Shown here in pieces: positions 7,842 to 16,842 of a stretch of DNA of 42,527 nucleotides; position 1 is the first letter of the stretch, and every line of letters starts with the position of its first letter. Position numbers and translations under genes: made by a program. Location of the stretch: contig JAJYYI010000059.1 in NCBI GenBank assembly GCA_021801125.1, positions 1 through 42,527 on the forward strand. Reading direction: 5' to 3'. The DNA is from Deltaproteobacteria bacterium. GTDB lineage: Bacteria > Desulfobacterota > Binatia > Binatales > Binataceae. Below the pieces are notes generated by a model, which was not told where the DNA came from, did no database searches, and was given only the letters and a program-made list of their open reading frames with translations.

Positions 7842-9674
7842 ATGCTGAGCGAACAGGAGATGGACTTTGCGACCTCGCGCGACCTGAGCTTGATGGCTTG
7901 GATATGGAAGTTTGTTCGGCCTTACGGCGGCAAGCTTGCCGTCGCGCTGGGATTGATGCCGGTTTACACGTTCTTTTCGCTCGCTCAGCCCTACGTCATC
8001 AAGCTGACGATCGATCTTTTCCTCCATCCTTCGTCGGGTGCGGCAAACTATCGTTGGCTTGCGGCGTTGAGGCATCTTCAACCCGCGCACGGCATCCAGC
8101 TTATGGGCGGATGCTACGCGCTGTTGGTCGCGGGCGAGTTTTGCGCGTTTTATGGCCAGTATTACCTGACCATGGTTGTCGCCCAGCTAGGGCTCTCCGA
8201 TCTTCGGCTGGCCCTGTTTCGCCATGTCGAGAGGTTGCCGGCGCCTTTTTTCGACCGTGAGCCGAGCGGACGCCTGGTCACACGCATCACCACGGACATC
8301 GACGCGATCAACGAGATGTTCAACGCCGGCGCGCTGACTATCGTCACTGATCTGTTGGTCCTGGCCAGCATAATCGCTCTGATGTTCCATCTAAGCCCGC
8401 GTCTGGCGCTCTGGACGCTTGGCGTCTCCGCGCCAGTAGCGCTCGTAGTGAAGCTTCTTCAGGCTCAGGCGCGGGCGGTTTATCGCCGGATTCGCGGCTC
8501 CGTGGCGGCGCTGAGCGCCTATCTATCCGAGGCGATCGTGGGGATTTCCACCATTCAGCTCTTCGCCGCCGAGGAGCGTTCGCGGGCGGAATTCGACCAA
8601 TTCAACCGCTTCTGCCGCGACGCTTTGATGCGGGCCAACGTGTACGAAGCGGGGCTCTACTCGATGGTCGAGGCGGCAAGCGCGATCACCTTGGGCGTGA
8701 TTCTTTGGATCGGCGGGTACCGAGGCGTGGGATTGGGCACGTTGGTCGCCTTTATCGAGTATGCTCAGAAGTTCTTTTTTCCGTTGCGCGAAATGTCCAC
8801 CAAATACACCGCGTTGCAGTCGGCGCTGGCCGCTGTCGAGCGAATCGCGGGAACGATGCGTGACAACGCTGTGGAAGCCAACCCGACGCCCGCGGTGAAG
8901 CCTCAATCCGTTCACGGCGAAATCGTCTTCGACGGCGTGCACTTCGCATACCGCTCCAACGAGCCCGCGCTGGCAGGTTTGAGCTTCCGCGTCGAGCCCG
9001 GCCAGAAGGTGGCGATCGTTGGGCCTACCGGGGCGGGCAAATCCACGATTGCCAAGCTTCTGGCTCGTTTTTACGACGTACAATCGGGGCGAATTCTGCT
9101 CGACGGGATCGACGTGCGAAACCTGGACCTCGCGTGGCTTCGCCGAGTGATCGGAATTGTTCAGCAAGACGTCTTCATCTTCTCCGGCACAGTCTTTGAG
9201 AACGTGCGGATGGGCCGCGAGGATCTGAAAGAGGCGCAGGTCATCTCGGCGCTTGAGCGCGCTCAGGCCTATCCGTTCGTCGAACGCCTGCCAGGCGGTC
9301 TCTATGAGCCGCTCGGTGAGCGCGGGTCAAATCTTTCGACGGGCCAGCGTCAATTGCTCGCCTTTGCGCGGGCGCTCGCTTATGACCCGCCGATCCTCGT
9401 GTTGGACGAAGCGACCTCCAGCGTTGACGCCGAGACCGAGCGACTCATTCGCGTGGCGTTGGACGAGCTGCTCAAGGATCGCACCGCGCTGATCATCGCT
9501 CATCGTCTGTCCACGATCGAGAAAGCCGATCTAATCCTGGTCGTGGCCCACGGCCAGGTGCGGGAGAGCGGGACGCATGAGGAGCTTTTAGCGCGGCGTG
9601 GACTTTACTACCGGCTGTTCCAACTGCAATATCAGACCTGGGCGCGGCCACGGCCTGGTGAGTCTGCGAGCTGA
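7842..9674 (+). CDS. ABC exporter half-transporter, catalytic-site subunit (MdlB/YheH type)
   Basis: The partner of the preceding half-transporter: six membrane helices, then an ATPase domain with Walker A VGPTGAGKST (near residue 393) and a canonical Walker B with glutamate (LVLDEATSSVD). The signature is LSTGQRQLLAFARAL rather than LSGGQ. In YheH/BmrD/TM288-type subunits this altered signature pairs with the Asp-containing Walker B of the partner to form the weak ATP site. The two genes therefore complement each other exactly as expected for a heterodimer with one full and one degenerate site. The start at 7842 lies 6 nt behind the upstream stop, so translational coupling is likely. The substrate is unknown. 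Confidence 0.9.
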   Translation: MLSEQEMDFATSRDLSLMAWIWKFVRPYGGKLAVALGLMPVYTFFSLAQPYVIKLTIDLFLHPSSGAANYRWLAALRHLQPAHGIQLMGGCYALLVAGEFCAFYGQYYLTMVVAQLGLSDLRLALFRHVERLPAPFFDREPSGRLVTRITTDIDAINEMFNAGALTIVTDLLVLASIIALMFHLSPRLALWTLGVSAPVALVVKLLQAQARAVYRRIRGSVAALSAYLSEAIVGISTIQLFAAEERSRAEFDQFNRFCRDALMRANVYEAGLYSMVEAASAITLGVILWIGGYRGVGLGTLVAFIEYAQKFFFPLREMSTKYTALQSALAAVERIAGTMRDNAVEANPTPAVKPQSVHGEIVFDGVHFAYRSNEPALAGLSFRVEPGQKVAIVGPTGAGKSTIAKLLARFYDVQSGRILLDGIDVRNLDLAWLRRVIGIVQQDVFIFSGTVFENVRMGREDLKEAQVISALERAQAYPFVERLPGGLYEPLGERGSNLSTGQRQLLAFARALAYDPPILVLDEATSSVDAETERLIRVALDELLKDRTALIIAHRLSTIEKADLILVVAHGQVRESGTHEELLARRGLYYRLFQLQYQTWARPRPGESAS

Positions 9675-9686
9675 TTAAACTCGGCG

Positions 9687-10847
9687 ATGAAGTTTCAGGC
9701 CAAAGGCGGTGAGGCCTTCGACCGTGCGAGGGCGGGCGAGCCGCAGCCTCGAGCCGCAGGCGCCGGCAAAATCGAGCGGCGCGCTGGCGTCGCGCGGCGC
9801 CGTATCGTAGCCGCGGCATTGGCGGCGGCGCTCATCGTCGCCCTTAGCGGCTGTGAACTGGGCTACTACGCGCGGGGGGCTTACGAGGGCGCTCGTCTGC
9901 TTTGGAACCGCCAGCCTATCTCAAATGTTTTGGCGCAAAATGCTCTGAGCGCTGACGCGCGTTCCAAGCTAGAACTCGTGCTTAAGGTGCGCGAGTTCGC
10001 GCGCACAAACCTTGACCTCAAGGTGGACAGCGCGTACGAAACCTATACCAAAGTTGACGAGCGGGCCGTCACCTGGTTGGTGAGCGCGGCTCGCGTGGAC
10101 TCGCTGACGCCGCATACCTGGTGGTTTCCGATTGTCGGTGCGGTGCCCTACAAAGGATATTTTTCGCGCGCGAGCGCCGAGCGCGAGGCGCAATCGCTTG
10201 AAGCGCGCCAGCTTGATACCTACGTTCGCCCGGTCGTGGCATTCTCGAGCCTGGGCTTTTTCAGCGATCCGGTGCTGTCCAACCTGCTCGCGCTGCCGCG
10301 CGTCGTGCTGGCTAGCGTGATCATCCACGAACTGTTCCATCGCACGTTTTATATGGCCGGTAATGCAACGTTTGACGAATCGGCGGCTAACTACGTCGGC
10401 TTGCGTGGCGCAGTTGCGTTTTTTACCGCAACCGAAGGAGCGGCCTCGCCCCGAGTCGCGCAGGCGCGCGAGGTGTACGAGAGCAACCTCAAGTTTGCCA
10501 GATTCTTGCTCGACGAAACGGCTCCGCTCGAAAAACTCTACGCCAGCGACCTTCCGTTGAACGAGGTCCTAAAGCGGCGTCAGGCCCTGTTCGTCAAAAT
10601 CAAGGAAAACTACACCGCGCTGGCTCCTTCGCTTTCCGGGTTGGACCGTTTTGATCTGGATCGCGAGCCGATCAACAACGCGGTGCTCGTGAGCTACATG
10701 ATTTACTTCCGCGATCTCGACCAATTCGCTCGGCTGGAGCGCCTGTATCAGGGCGACTTGCACGCCACGATCAAAGCGATCATCACGTTAGCGCAAAAAC
10801 ATCCGGAAGATCCGTTTTTTGCGGTGTGGCAGGCAGCGCAACAGTAG
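9687..10847 (+). CDS. Putative lipoprotein zinc aminopeptidase (PF10023 family)
   Basis: A 386-residue protein with a lipobox: a hydrophobic stretch (IVAAALAAALIVALSGC) puts the lipidated cysteine at residue 56. The n-region before it is unusually long (about 39 residues, basic), and I see no better downstream start. The mature part matches the predicted aminopeptidase family: the zinc motif HELFHRT is followed about 15 residues later by FDESAANYVG, which should give the third ligand, and PFVGAVPYKGYF-like and SSLGFFSDPVLSN segments precede it. It would face the periplasm, anchored to a membrane. It starts 12 nt after the second ABC gene, so it likely shares that transcript. Peptidase activity in this family is inferred from the motif. 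Confidence 0.85.
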   Translation: MKFQAKGGEAFDRARAGEPQPRAAGAGKIERRAGVARRRIVAAALAAALIVALSGCELGYYARGAYEGARLLWNRQPISNVLAQNALSADARSKLELVLKVREFARTNLDLKVDSAYETYTKVDERAVTWLVSAARVDSLTPHTWWFPIVGAVPYKGYFSRASAEREAQSLEARQLDTYVRPVVAFSSLGFFSDPVLSNLLALPRVVLASVIIHELFHRTFYMAGNATFDESAANYVGLRGAVAFFTATEGAASPRVAQAREVYESNLKFARFLLDETAPLEKLYASDLPLNEVLKRRQALFVKIKENYTALAPSLSGLDRFDLDREPINNAVLVSYMIYFRDLDQFARLERLYQGDLHATIKAIITLAQKHPEDPFFAVWQAAQQ

Positions 10848-11057
10848 CGTCGGCGCGCCGTCCGCCACTGTTGGATTTGCCAATTCTCGCCGCGCCGGGC
10901 TATGCCGCGGGTTGAGCGCCTTGGGCGCCGGCTTGGCTGACGATCGGTGGCGGGTTGAGCGTACAAGTGCGAGGTGCGCCCACGCAAAAATTGGTCGCGC
11001 GATGCGGTAGAATAATGCGTAGCGGCGTTCGCGGTCCCGCGCGGTTGGGGCGACGTT

Positions 11058-11567
11058 ATGGCTGTGATGGGCGAGGAGCCGAAATTTGCCGCCGACCGGA
11101 TGCTTGGACGCCTCGCGCGATGGCTTCGGCTTCTGGGCGTGGACGTTCTATGGCAACCCAACCTCGGAGGGCACGAGCTTTTGCGCTTGGCGCGCAGCCA
11201 AGGCCGCGTGATGCTGACCCGCGATAGCCGCTTGCGCACCGCGCGGGACGTGCTGCCCATGGAGAGCAATTTCTTGCGCGAACAGTTACGCGACGTGCTT
11301 TTGGCTTGTCCGTTCGATCCGCGCAATCGGACCGTCAGCCGCTGTTCGCGATGCAACGCGCCGTTGCGCCCGCTGGCGCGCGATGTCGTGTTCCACCAGG
11401 TGCCGTTATACGTATACGCATCCCACGAGCGATTTTTCTGGTGTGACCAATGCGGCCGGATTTATTGGGAAGGCACCCATCAACAGCGCATGAGGGATGA
11501 GATAGAGCGTCTGATGCGGTTGATCGGCGCTGACTCAGGTGCGGACAAAACCTCGACCGCCGGCTAG
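11058..11567 (+). CDS. Mut7-C RNase domain protein with zinc ribbon
   Basis: A 169-residue protein of the Mut7-C family (PF01927), a PIN-like nuclease fold. The N-terminal part has the family pattern FAADRMLGRLARWLRLLGVDV, then MLTRDSRL with acidic residues that would bind metal. The C-terminal half has two CxxC pairs (CSRCNAPL and CDQCGRIYW), forming a small zinc ribbon. Many bacteria have a stand-alone copy of this size. RNase activity is predicted from the fold only. ATG at 11058 follows GGGGCGACGTT; ATG at 11067 is an alternative. It lies 210 nt after the aminopeptidase and is followed by a terminator, so it may be its own unit. Confidence 0.85.
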   Translation: MAVMGEEPKFAADRMLGRLARWLRLLGVDVLWQPNLGGHELLRLARSQGRVMLTRDSRLRTARDVLPMESNFLREQLRDVLLACPFDPRNRTVSRCSRCNAPLRPLARDVVFHQVPLYVYASHERFFWCDQCGRIYWEGTHQQRMRDEIERLMRLIGADSGADKTSTAG

Positions 11568-11790
11568 CCGCGGCGGATCAACGAGCAGCGCTGTATGTCC
11601 GTCGGGAGCCTCTACGCTTGCGTAACGACAATGCGTGTGAGCGAGCAACAGCCGCTGCCGAATGCAAAGTCGCATGCCGTCTTGAGCCTGCGACCACCGA
11701 GCGGCAGACGTCCTACGGCGCCGAGGAGATGGCCGATGTTGGCGCTTTCCGTCGAGAGCGGTTCGCACGAAAATTAGGCGAATTCGCAAC
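11568..11790. other. Intergenic region, no gene supported
   Basis: This is the first part of a 406-nt gap between the Mut7-C and TPR genes. Short ORFs are present on both strands, but they are rich in Arg/Ser/Pro, match no family and have no ribosome binding site. One of them runs through the terminator at 11791-11819. Confidence 0.4.
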
Positions 11791-11819
11791 GGCCGGCGTG
11801 GTATTGCCGGCCCATTTTT
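11791..11819 (+). terminator. Rho-independent terminator
   Basis: A 7-bp perfect GC stem (GGCCGGC at 11791-11797 pairing with GCCGGCC at 11806-11812) with an 8-nt loop is followed by CA and then five T at 11815-11819. It lies 224 nt after the Mut7-C stop and before the TPR gene on the same strand, so it should end the upstream transcript. About 150 nt remain between it and the TPR gene for a new promoter. Confidence 0.7.
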
Positions 11820-11973
11820 CAGCGAGCGATAGGCGCCGGACTGCCCGCGATCTTATAGCGGTGTAAAATTAACCAGCCGAATTGCGGAATCGAGCATCGC
11901 CCCGGCTTTTCCGTCATAATTCGACCAGTAAAGGGGGCTACGCACTCTGGGGAACACCCGGAGGTCTTTGGCT

Positions 11974-12462
11974 ATGGTGAGCGAGGCGGACAAACGGCAT
12001 CGGGCTCTAGCGCTGATTAATCGAGGACTTTGCGCCCAGGAAGAAGGCGACCTGGCAAAAGCAATCGAGTTTTACCAGGCCTCGCTTGACGCCTACCCGA
12101 CTGCCGAAGGCCATACTTACTTGGGATGGGCGCTGAGCTATGAGGGACGGCTCGAGGAAGCGATCGCGCATTGCCGCCGGGCAATCGAGATCGACCCCAG
12201 CTTCGGAAACCCGTATAACGACATCGGTGTCTATTTGATGCAGCAGCAGCGGTTCGATGAGGCTATCCCCTGGCTGGAGCAAGCGAAGGCCGCGCCTCGT
12301 TACGAACCGCGCCATTTTCCGTATATCAATCTGGGCAATATATACATAACGCGCGGCGAGCTCCGGCGAGCGATCGACGAGTTGAAGGGAGCGCTCGCAC
12401 TGATGCCTGATGACGAAGGTATCGCAAACGCGATCTCCGAGCTGGAAAGCAAGTTGAATTGA
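11974..12462 (+). CDS. Tetratricopeptide repeat protein
   Basis: A 162-residue protein made almost wholly of TPR units. The repeats are visible as ALINRGLCAQEEGDLAKAI, HTYLGWALSYEGRLEEAI, NPYNDIGVYLMQQQRFDEAI and YINLGNIYITRGELRRAI, each about 34-37 residues apart. No signal peptide or membrane segment is seen, so it is probably a cytoplasmic protein-binding scaffold. The ATG at 11974 is chosen over a TTG at 11968 because GGAGG at 11960-11964 has a 9-nt spacer to the ATG. A 6-bp hairpin (12462-12477) overlaps the stop codon but has no T run. The partner protein is unknown. Confidence 0.85.
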   Translation: MVSEADKRHRALALINRGLCAQEEGDLAKAIEFYQASLDAYPTAEGHTYLGWALSYEGRLEEAIAHCRRAIEIDPSFGNPYNDIGVYLMQQQRFDEAIPWLEQAKAAPRYEPRHFPYINLGNIYITRGELRRAIDELKGALALMPDDEGIANAISELESKLN

Positions 12463-12577
12463 GCGCGCAAGCGCGCTTCAAACGGCGCATCTGCCGGCGT
12501 GATTGCTCCGTGATTTCGCACCGGCACTAGCGGGAAGAAGCGCGATTGCGCAAGTACGAGCAGTTGTGAAGCAAACG

Positions 12578-15016
12578 ATGGACGAACGGTACGACTTTAA
12601 GTCTCTGGACACGAAATGGCAGGAGCAATGGGAGCGCGACGGTATCTACCGCGCGCTCGAGGACCGCGCGCGGCCTAAGTTCTATCTGCTCGAGATGTTT
12701 CCTTACCCGTCGGGCGACGGGCTTTCGGTCGGTCATTTGCGCAACTACGTGCCTTGCGACGTGATGGGACGCTACAAGCGTATGCAAGGGTTCAACGTCC
12801 TGCATCCGATGGGATGGGACGCCTTCGGGCTGCCGGCCGAGAACGACGCCTTGCTCAAGGGCTCCCATCCGAAGGAGATCGTGCCGCGCTATGCCGCAAA
12901 TTATCGCCGCCAACTAAAGATGATGGGCTGCGGTTACGACTGGAGCCGCGAGATAAATTCTTCGGCGCCCGAATACTATCGCTGGACGCAGTGGTTTTTT
13001 CTCCTGCTGTATAGTCGAGGGCTTGCCTACCGCGCGACCGGCTCTCAATGGTGGTGCGAAAAATGCCGCACGATCCTCGCCAACGAGCAGGTGGTCGATG
13101 GATGCTGCTGGCGCCATCCGGATGTCCAGGTCACCAAAAGAGACCTTGAGCAATGGTATTTCAAGATTACCGAGTACGCCGACCGGCTGCTCAAGGACCT
13201 CGACGATATCGACTGGCCTGAACCGATCAAGTTGATGCAGCGCAACTGGATCGGACGCTCCCTGGGCGCCGAGCTAGGATTTCCCGTCATCGGCCACCCA
13301 GGACGCGAAGTGCGATTCTTCACTACGCGCCCCGACACGGTATTTGGCGTCTCATTCATGGTGCTCGCCCCGGAGCATCCTCTGGTCCTGGAGATCACCA
13401 CCTCCGCGCAACGCGCCGCGGTCGAGGTTTACGTGAGCGAGGCCCGCCGCCAAAGCGAAATCGAGCGGCTCTCTACCGTGAAGGAGAAGACGGGTGTTTT
13501 CACGGGCGCTTACGCTCACAACCCGTTTTCGCAGCGTGAAGTGCCGATCTGGGTCGCGGATTACGTTCTGATGGGCTATGGCACGGGGGCGATCATGGGT
13601 GCGCCCGGCGAGGATCAGCGCGACTTCGATTTTGCCGCCAAATACGGAATTGAAATTCCCCGCGTCACCGCCCCTCTGGACGGCAGTCAACCGCCTCTCG
13701 ACGCCGCTTACAGCGCCTATGGGAAAACCGTCAATTCCGGTTTCCTGAACGACCTCCCGACGGAGGAGGCGATCCAAGCCGCGTGCCGCTGGGCCGAGGA
13801 GAAAAAAATCGGCCGTGCGGCGGTCAATTACCGGATGCGCGACTGGCTAATCTCCCGCCAGCGTTACTGGGGAAGTCCCATTCCTGTGGTCTATTGCAAA
13901 AGCACCTGCGGGATCGTGCCAGTGCCGGAAGAGCAGCTGCCGGTCATGTTGCCCGATCTTAAGCAATACCAGCCTTCGGGCACCGGCCGCTCGCCCTTGG
14001 CCAACTTGCCGGAGTTTGTCAACACGAGTTGCCCTCGCTGTGGTGGGCCGGCCGAGCGCGAGACCGATACGCTCGACGGCTTCGCTTGCTCCTCGTGGTA
14101 CTTCCTGCGCTTCGTCTCGCCCCATTATGACCGCGCGCCCTTCGAGCGCGCCGCCGCTGATTACTGGCTGCCGGTGGATCTCTACGTCGGCGGGGCCGAG
14201 CATGCCGTGATGCATCTGCTCTACGCGCGGATGTGGACCAAGGTCATGTTCGACGCGGGCCTGATTAATTTCAAAGAGCCGTTTCCCCGTTTGCGCAACC
14301 AGGGGATGCTGTGGGCCGCCGACGGCCAGAAGATGTCGAAAAGCCGGGGCAACGTGGTTACCCCCGACGCGGTGGTCGAGAAGTTCGGCGCCGACCCTCT
14401 GCGCCTGTGGGAGATCTTCATGGCCCCGTTCGACGAAGCCACCAACTGGAACGGTGACGGAGTGGTGGGAATGGCCCGCTTCCTTAGCCGAGTGTGGGCC
14501 GTGGTCCGGCGCTACGCGCAAGCCGGATGCCCCGAGGGCGACGTCAGCGCCGAGACCGCGCGCCGCGCGCATAAGGCGATCCGCGTCGTCACGGATCATA
14601 TTGATCGGATGCGCTACAATACGGCACTCGCGGCGCTCATGGACCAGTTGAATTATCTAGCGGCGCGCAAGCCGGAAGAACTCAACCGCTTCACGATTGA
14701 AAGTTACGTGCTGATGCTGGCCCCGATGGCGCCGCACATGACCGAGGAGATGTGGCACGCGCTCGGCCATCAGGATTCCGTTCATCTGCAGTCCTGGCCC
14801 GCGTTCGACGCTGAACTCGCGCGCGACCGGATGGTCACGATCGTCGTTCAGGTCAACGGCAAGGTGCGCGACCGACTGCAGGCCCCAGCCGAAACCGACG
14901 AGGAGACGATTCGCGCGATGGCGCTGAACAGTGCGGCGGTCGGCCGCTATCTTGCCGGTAAGAAGCCGAAAAATGTAATCTACGTTCCACAAAAGCTCGT
15001 CAGTATCGTGCTCTGA
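12578..15016 (+). CDS. leuS: Leucyl-tRNA synthetase
   Basis: Charges tRNA-Leu with leucine in the cytoplasm. About 812 residues from the ATG at 12578, usual for bacterial LeuRS. The class I signatures are present: FPYPSGDGLSVGHLRN (HIGH-like site, residues 41-56) and KMSKS (near residue 585, GQKMSKSRGNVV). Between them are the CP1 editing domain (FTTRPDTVFGVSFMVLAPEHPL, then YGTGAIMGAPGEDQRD), zinc-type cysteine pairs, and LDGFACSSWYFLRF. The C-terminus ends with VVQVNGKVRDRLQ, the tRNA-contacting domain. The frame is open from 12503 but the first 25 codons look non-coding. A start at a nearby GTG cannot be excluded. It is 115 nt behind the TPR gene. Confidence 0.96.
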   Translation: MDERYDFKSLDTKWQEQWERDGIYRALEDRARPKFYLLEMFPYPSGDGLSVGHLRNYVPCDVMGRYKRMQGFNVLHPMGWDAFGLPAENDALLKGSHPKEIVPRYAANYRRQLKMMGCGYDWSREINSSAPEYYRWTQWFFLLLYSRGLAYRATGSQWWCEKCRTILANEQVVDGCCWRHPDVQVTKRDLEQWYFKITEYADRLLKDLDDIDWPEPIKLMQRNWIGRSLGAELGFPVIGHPGREVRFFTTRPDTVFGVSFMVLAPEHPLVLEITTSAQRAAVEVYVSEARRQSEIERLSTVKEKTGVFTGAYAHNPFSQREVPIWVADYVLMGYGTGAIMGAPGEDQRDFDFAAKYGIEIPRVTAPLDGSQPPLDAAYSAYGKTVNSGFLNDLPTEEAIQAACRWAEEKKIGRAAVNYRMRDWLISRQRYWGSPIPVVYCKSTCGIVPVPEEQLPVMLPDLKQYQPSGTGRSPLANLPEFVNTSCPRCGGPAERETDTLDGFACSSWYFLRFVSPHYDRAPFERAAADYWLPVDLYVGGAEHAVMHLLYARMWTKVMFDAGLINFKEPFPRLRNQGMLWAADGQKMSKSRGNVVTPDAVVEKFGADPLRLWEIFMAPFDEATNWNGDGVVGMARFLSRVWAVVRRYAQAGCPEGDVSAETARRAHKAIRVVTDHIDRMRYNTALAALMDQLNYLAARKPEELNRFTIESYVLMLAPMAPHMTEEMWHALGHQDSVHLQSWPAFDAELARDRMVTIVVQVNGKVRDRLQAPAETDEETIRAMALNSAAVGRYLAGKKPKNVIYVPQKLVSIVL

Positions 15017-15207
15017 CGAGCGCCTTGGAGGCGCGACCGAACGCAGGCCGGCGCGGAAAAAAGCACGGAGGCGAATAAGGTGTCCGGCTGCGCATTCCCG
15101 TTCGCGCGATGTAAATGCACGTTGCAGCTCTGCCCCACGCGCGGTGGGGAGGATTCATTCGCCATGACCGCGCCGCACGCAATCTCATTGAGAAAGGGCA
15201 AAGAAAA

Positions 15208-15978
15208 ATGGTCCAGGAAATTCTGCTTGTCGGCCGTCACGATAATTATGCGAGCTTGACCCTTAATCGCCCCGAGCGGCGCAACGCGCTCAATGTGAAG
15301 TTGATCGAGGAGTTCGATCGAGCGCTAGCCGACCTCGAAAACGACCAAACAATTCGCGCGCTGGTAATCAAAGGGGCCGGCTCGACCTTTTGTTCCGGTA
15401 TCGACCTGCGAGAAGTTGACCAGATGAGAGGGCCGCACAATCCGATTGGAATTCAGCGGCTGCTCGAGCGGGTGGAGAAATTTCCCGTGCCGACTATCGC
15501 GGCTATCCAAGGGGCGGCACTCGCGGGCGGACTTGAGCTTGCCCTGCACTGTGATATTCGAGTCGCTGCCAGCACTGCTCGCCTGGGGATGACCGTGGCG
15601 CGCGTGGGCCTGGTGGTGCCGTTCAAACTGACGCGCAAGCTGATTCAGACCGTCGGCACGGGCGGAGCGGCGGAGATTCTGTTTACCGGCGAGCCGGTCG
15701 CCGCGCGTCGTGCCCATGAGATAGGGATGGTGCACGAAGTGGTCGAGGAGACGGCTCTCGACTCGGCGGTGGATTCGTGGATAAAGAAAATCTCCGGCAA
15801 CGCGCCGCTCTCGCTGCGCGCGATCAAAGCAAACATCCGCAGATGCATGAGCGGCGCTTTCGACGCGGAGCATCAGGACCTCGATGAACTCGCACGCCAA
15901 GTGCGGGCCAGCCAAGACGCCAAAGAAGGCGTCCGTGCCTTCCTGGAAAAGCGCAAACCGGTTTGGCGCGCCTGTTGA
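15208..15978 (+). CDS. Enoyl-CoA hydratase/isomerase (crotonase) family protein
   Basis: A 256-residue crotonase-fold enzyme acting on acyl-CoA thioesters. The oxyanion-hole segments are seen in GAGSTFCSGIDLREVDQ and AAIQGAALAGGLELALHCD. Glu110 in GGLE matches the first catalytic glutamate of hydratases. The second one is replaced: the region that reads FGQPEILLG in rat enoyl-CoA hydratase is LGMTVARVG here, giving Val130 at that position. The protein is therefore less likely to be a standard 2-enoyl-CoA hydratase and may be an isomerase, hydrolase or other crotonase-family enzyme. ATG at 15208 follows AAAGGGCAAAG; the in-frame open region back to 15115 is not needed. It stands between leuS and the convergent SDR gene. 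Confidence 0.85.
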   Translation: MVQEILLVGRHDNYASLTLNRPERRNALNVKLIEEFDRALADLENDQTIRALVIKGAGSTFCSGIDLREVDQMRGPHNPIGIQRLLERVEKFPVPTIAAIQGAALAGGLELALHCDIRVAASTARLGMTVARVGLVVPFKLTRKLIQTVGTGGAAEILFTGEPVAARRAHEIGMVHEVVEETALDSAVDSWIKKISGNAPLSLRAIKANIRRCMSGAFDAEHQDLDELARQVRASQDAKEGVRAFLEKRKPVWRAC

Positions 15979-16119
15979 GGCGCTCTCGCGTCCCGAAAGG
16001 GCGAGCGGCGATCGGTGTGGAACCGCGTGCGTTGGCCTTTCCGCAGCGACCGTCGGGATGCGAAGTCACGCGGAACAGGGGCGACCTCGTCCCGCCTTCC
16101 GGACACCTGGCGGCTCTCG

Positions 16120-16842
16120 TCAGAACTTTTCCTTGAAGGGGCGGAGGTCGAGTTCCATCGTCCATGCGCTGCGGTCCTGATGCGCGAGGTGCCAGTAAGT
16201 ATCGGCGATCGCTTCGGGGTGCAGGAGATCTTGCGCGTCAACGTTCGGCATGCGCGCTCTGAGGCGTGGCTCGTCGATCATGCCGTCCACGTTGATGGAG
16301 GCGACGTGGATGCCCTGCGGACCCAGGTCGCGCGCCAGTGATTGCGCGAGGCCCCGCAAGGCAAACTTCGCCGGACCGAAGGCGGCCGAGCGCGCGCCGG
16401 CCTTCACACCGGCGGTGGCTCCGGTAAAAAGTATCGTGCCGCTCCCGCGCTGGGTCATGCCTTCCAGGACGGCCTTGACGCATAAGAAGGCGCCGAACGT
16501 GCACACGCGCCAACTCGTCTCGAACTGTTCGGGCGATATCTCTCGGGCGGTGCCGAAAATGGCGTTGCCGGCGTTGTAAAGCAATATGTGCACGCCGCCC
16601 AGTTCAGCCCTGATGAATTCGAACGCGTTCGTGACCTCGCGCGGCTGAGAAACGTCGGCGGCCACGGCAAACGCTCGTCCTCCCGCGGCGTTGATTTCCT
16701 CGCTTAGCTGCGTGGCGTAGCTTTGCCCTCTCGCCACCAGCGCAACCGGGTAGCTCAGCGCGAAGCGCCGCGCGAGCGCGGCGCCGAGGCCCGGGCCTAC
16801 GCCTACTACAGCAGTTACGGGCGTATCAGGATTCCACGCCAT
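16120..16842 (-). CDS. SDR-family protein lacking the catalytic tyrosine
   Basis: A 240-residue Rossmann-fold protein of the short-chain dehydrogenase superfamily. It has a glycine-rich cofactor loop (VVGVGPGLGAALARRF), the ALVARG segment, ADVS, and LLYNAGNA (the NAG motif, residues 90-92). The active-site YxxxK is FGPAK (Phe155, Lys159) and the usual serine about 13 residues earlier is in TGATAG. Both the general acid and the serine are thus changed. A known SDR subgroup with AAFxxAKFALRxLAQSxARELG shares these changes, so this is probably a real member of that subgroup and not an error. A good ribosome binding site (CGGAGG) precedes ATG 16842. It lies downstream of the GalT-like gene on the same strand, 78 nt away. 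Confidence 0.85.
   Translation of the reverse strand: MAWNPDTPVTAVVGVGPGLGAALARRFALSYPVALVARGQSYATQLSEEINAAGGRAFAVAADVSQPREVTNAFEFIRAELGGVHILLYNAGNAIFGTAREISPEQFETSWRVCTFGAFLCVKAVLEGMTQRGSGTILFTGATAGVKAGARSAAFGPAKFALRGLAQSLARDLGPQGIHVASINVDGMIDEPRLRARMPNVDAQDLLHPEAIADTYWHLAHQDRSAWTMELDLRPFKEKF

Noticed and set aside
10991-11013. TTGGTC and TAGAAT as promoter for the Mut7-C gene
   Set aside because: The spacer is only 11 nt, too short for a sigma-70 promoter, and no better -35 box is at the right distance.
13847-14599. Minus-strand ORF of 250 codons in leuS
   Set aside because: It is an antisense shadow caused by high GC in third codon positions; leuS is unbroken and fully typical.
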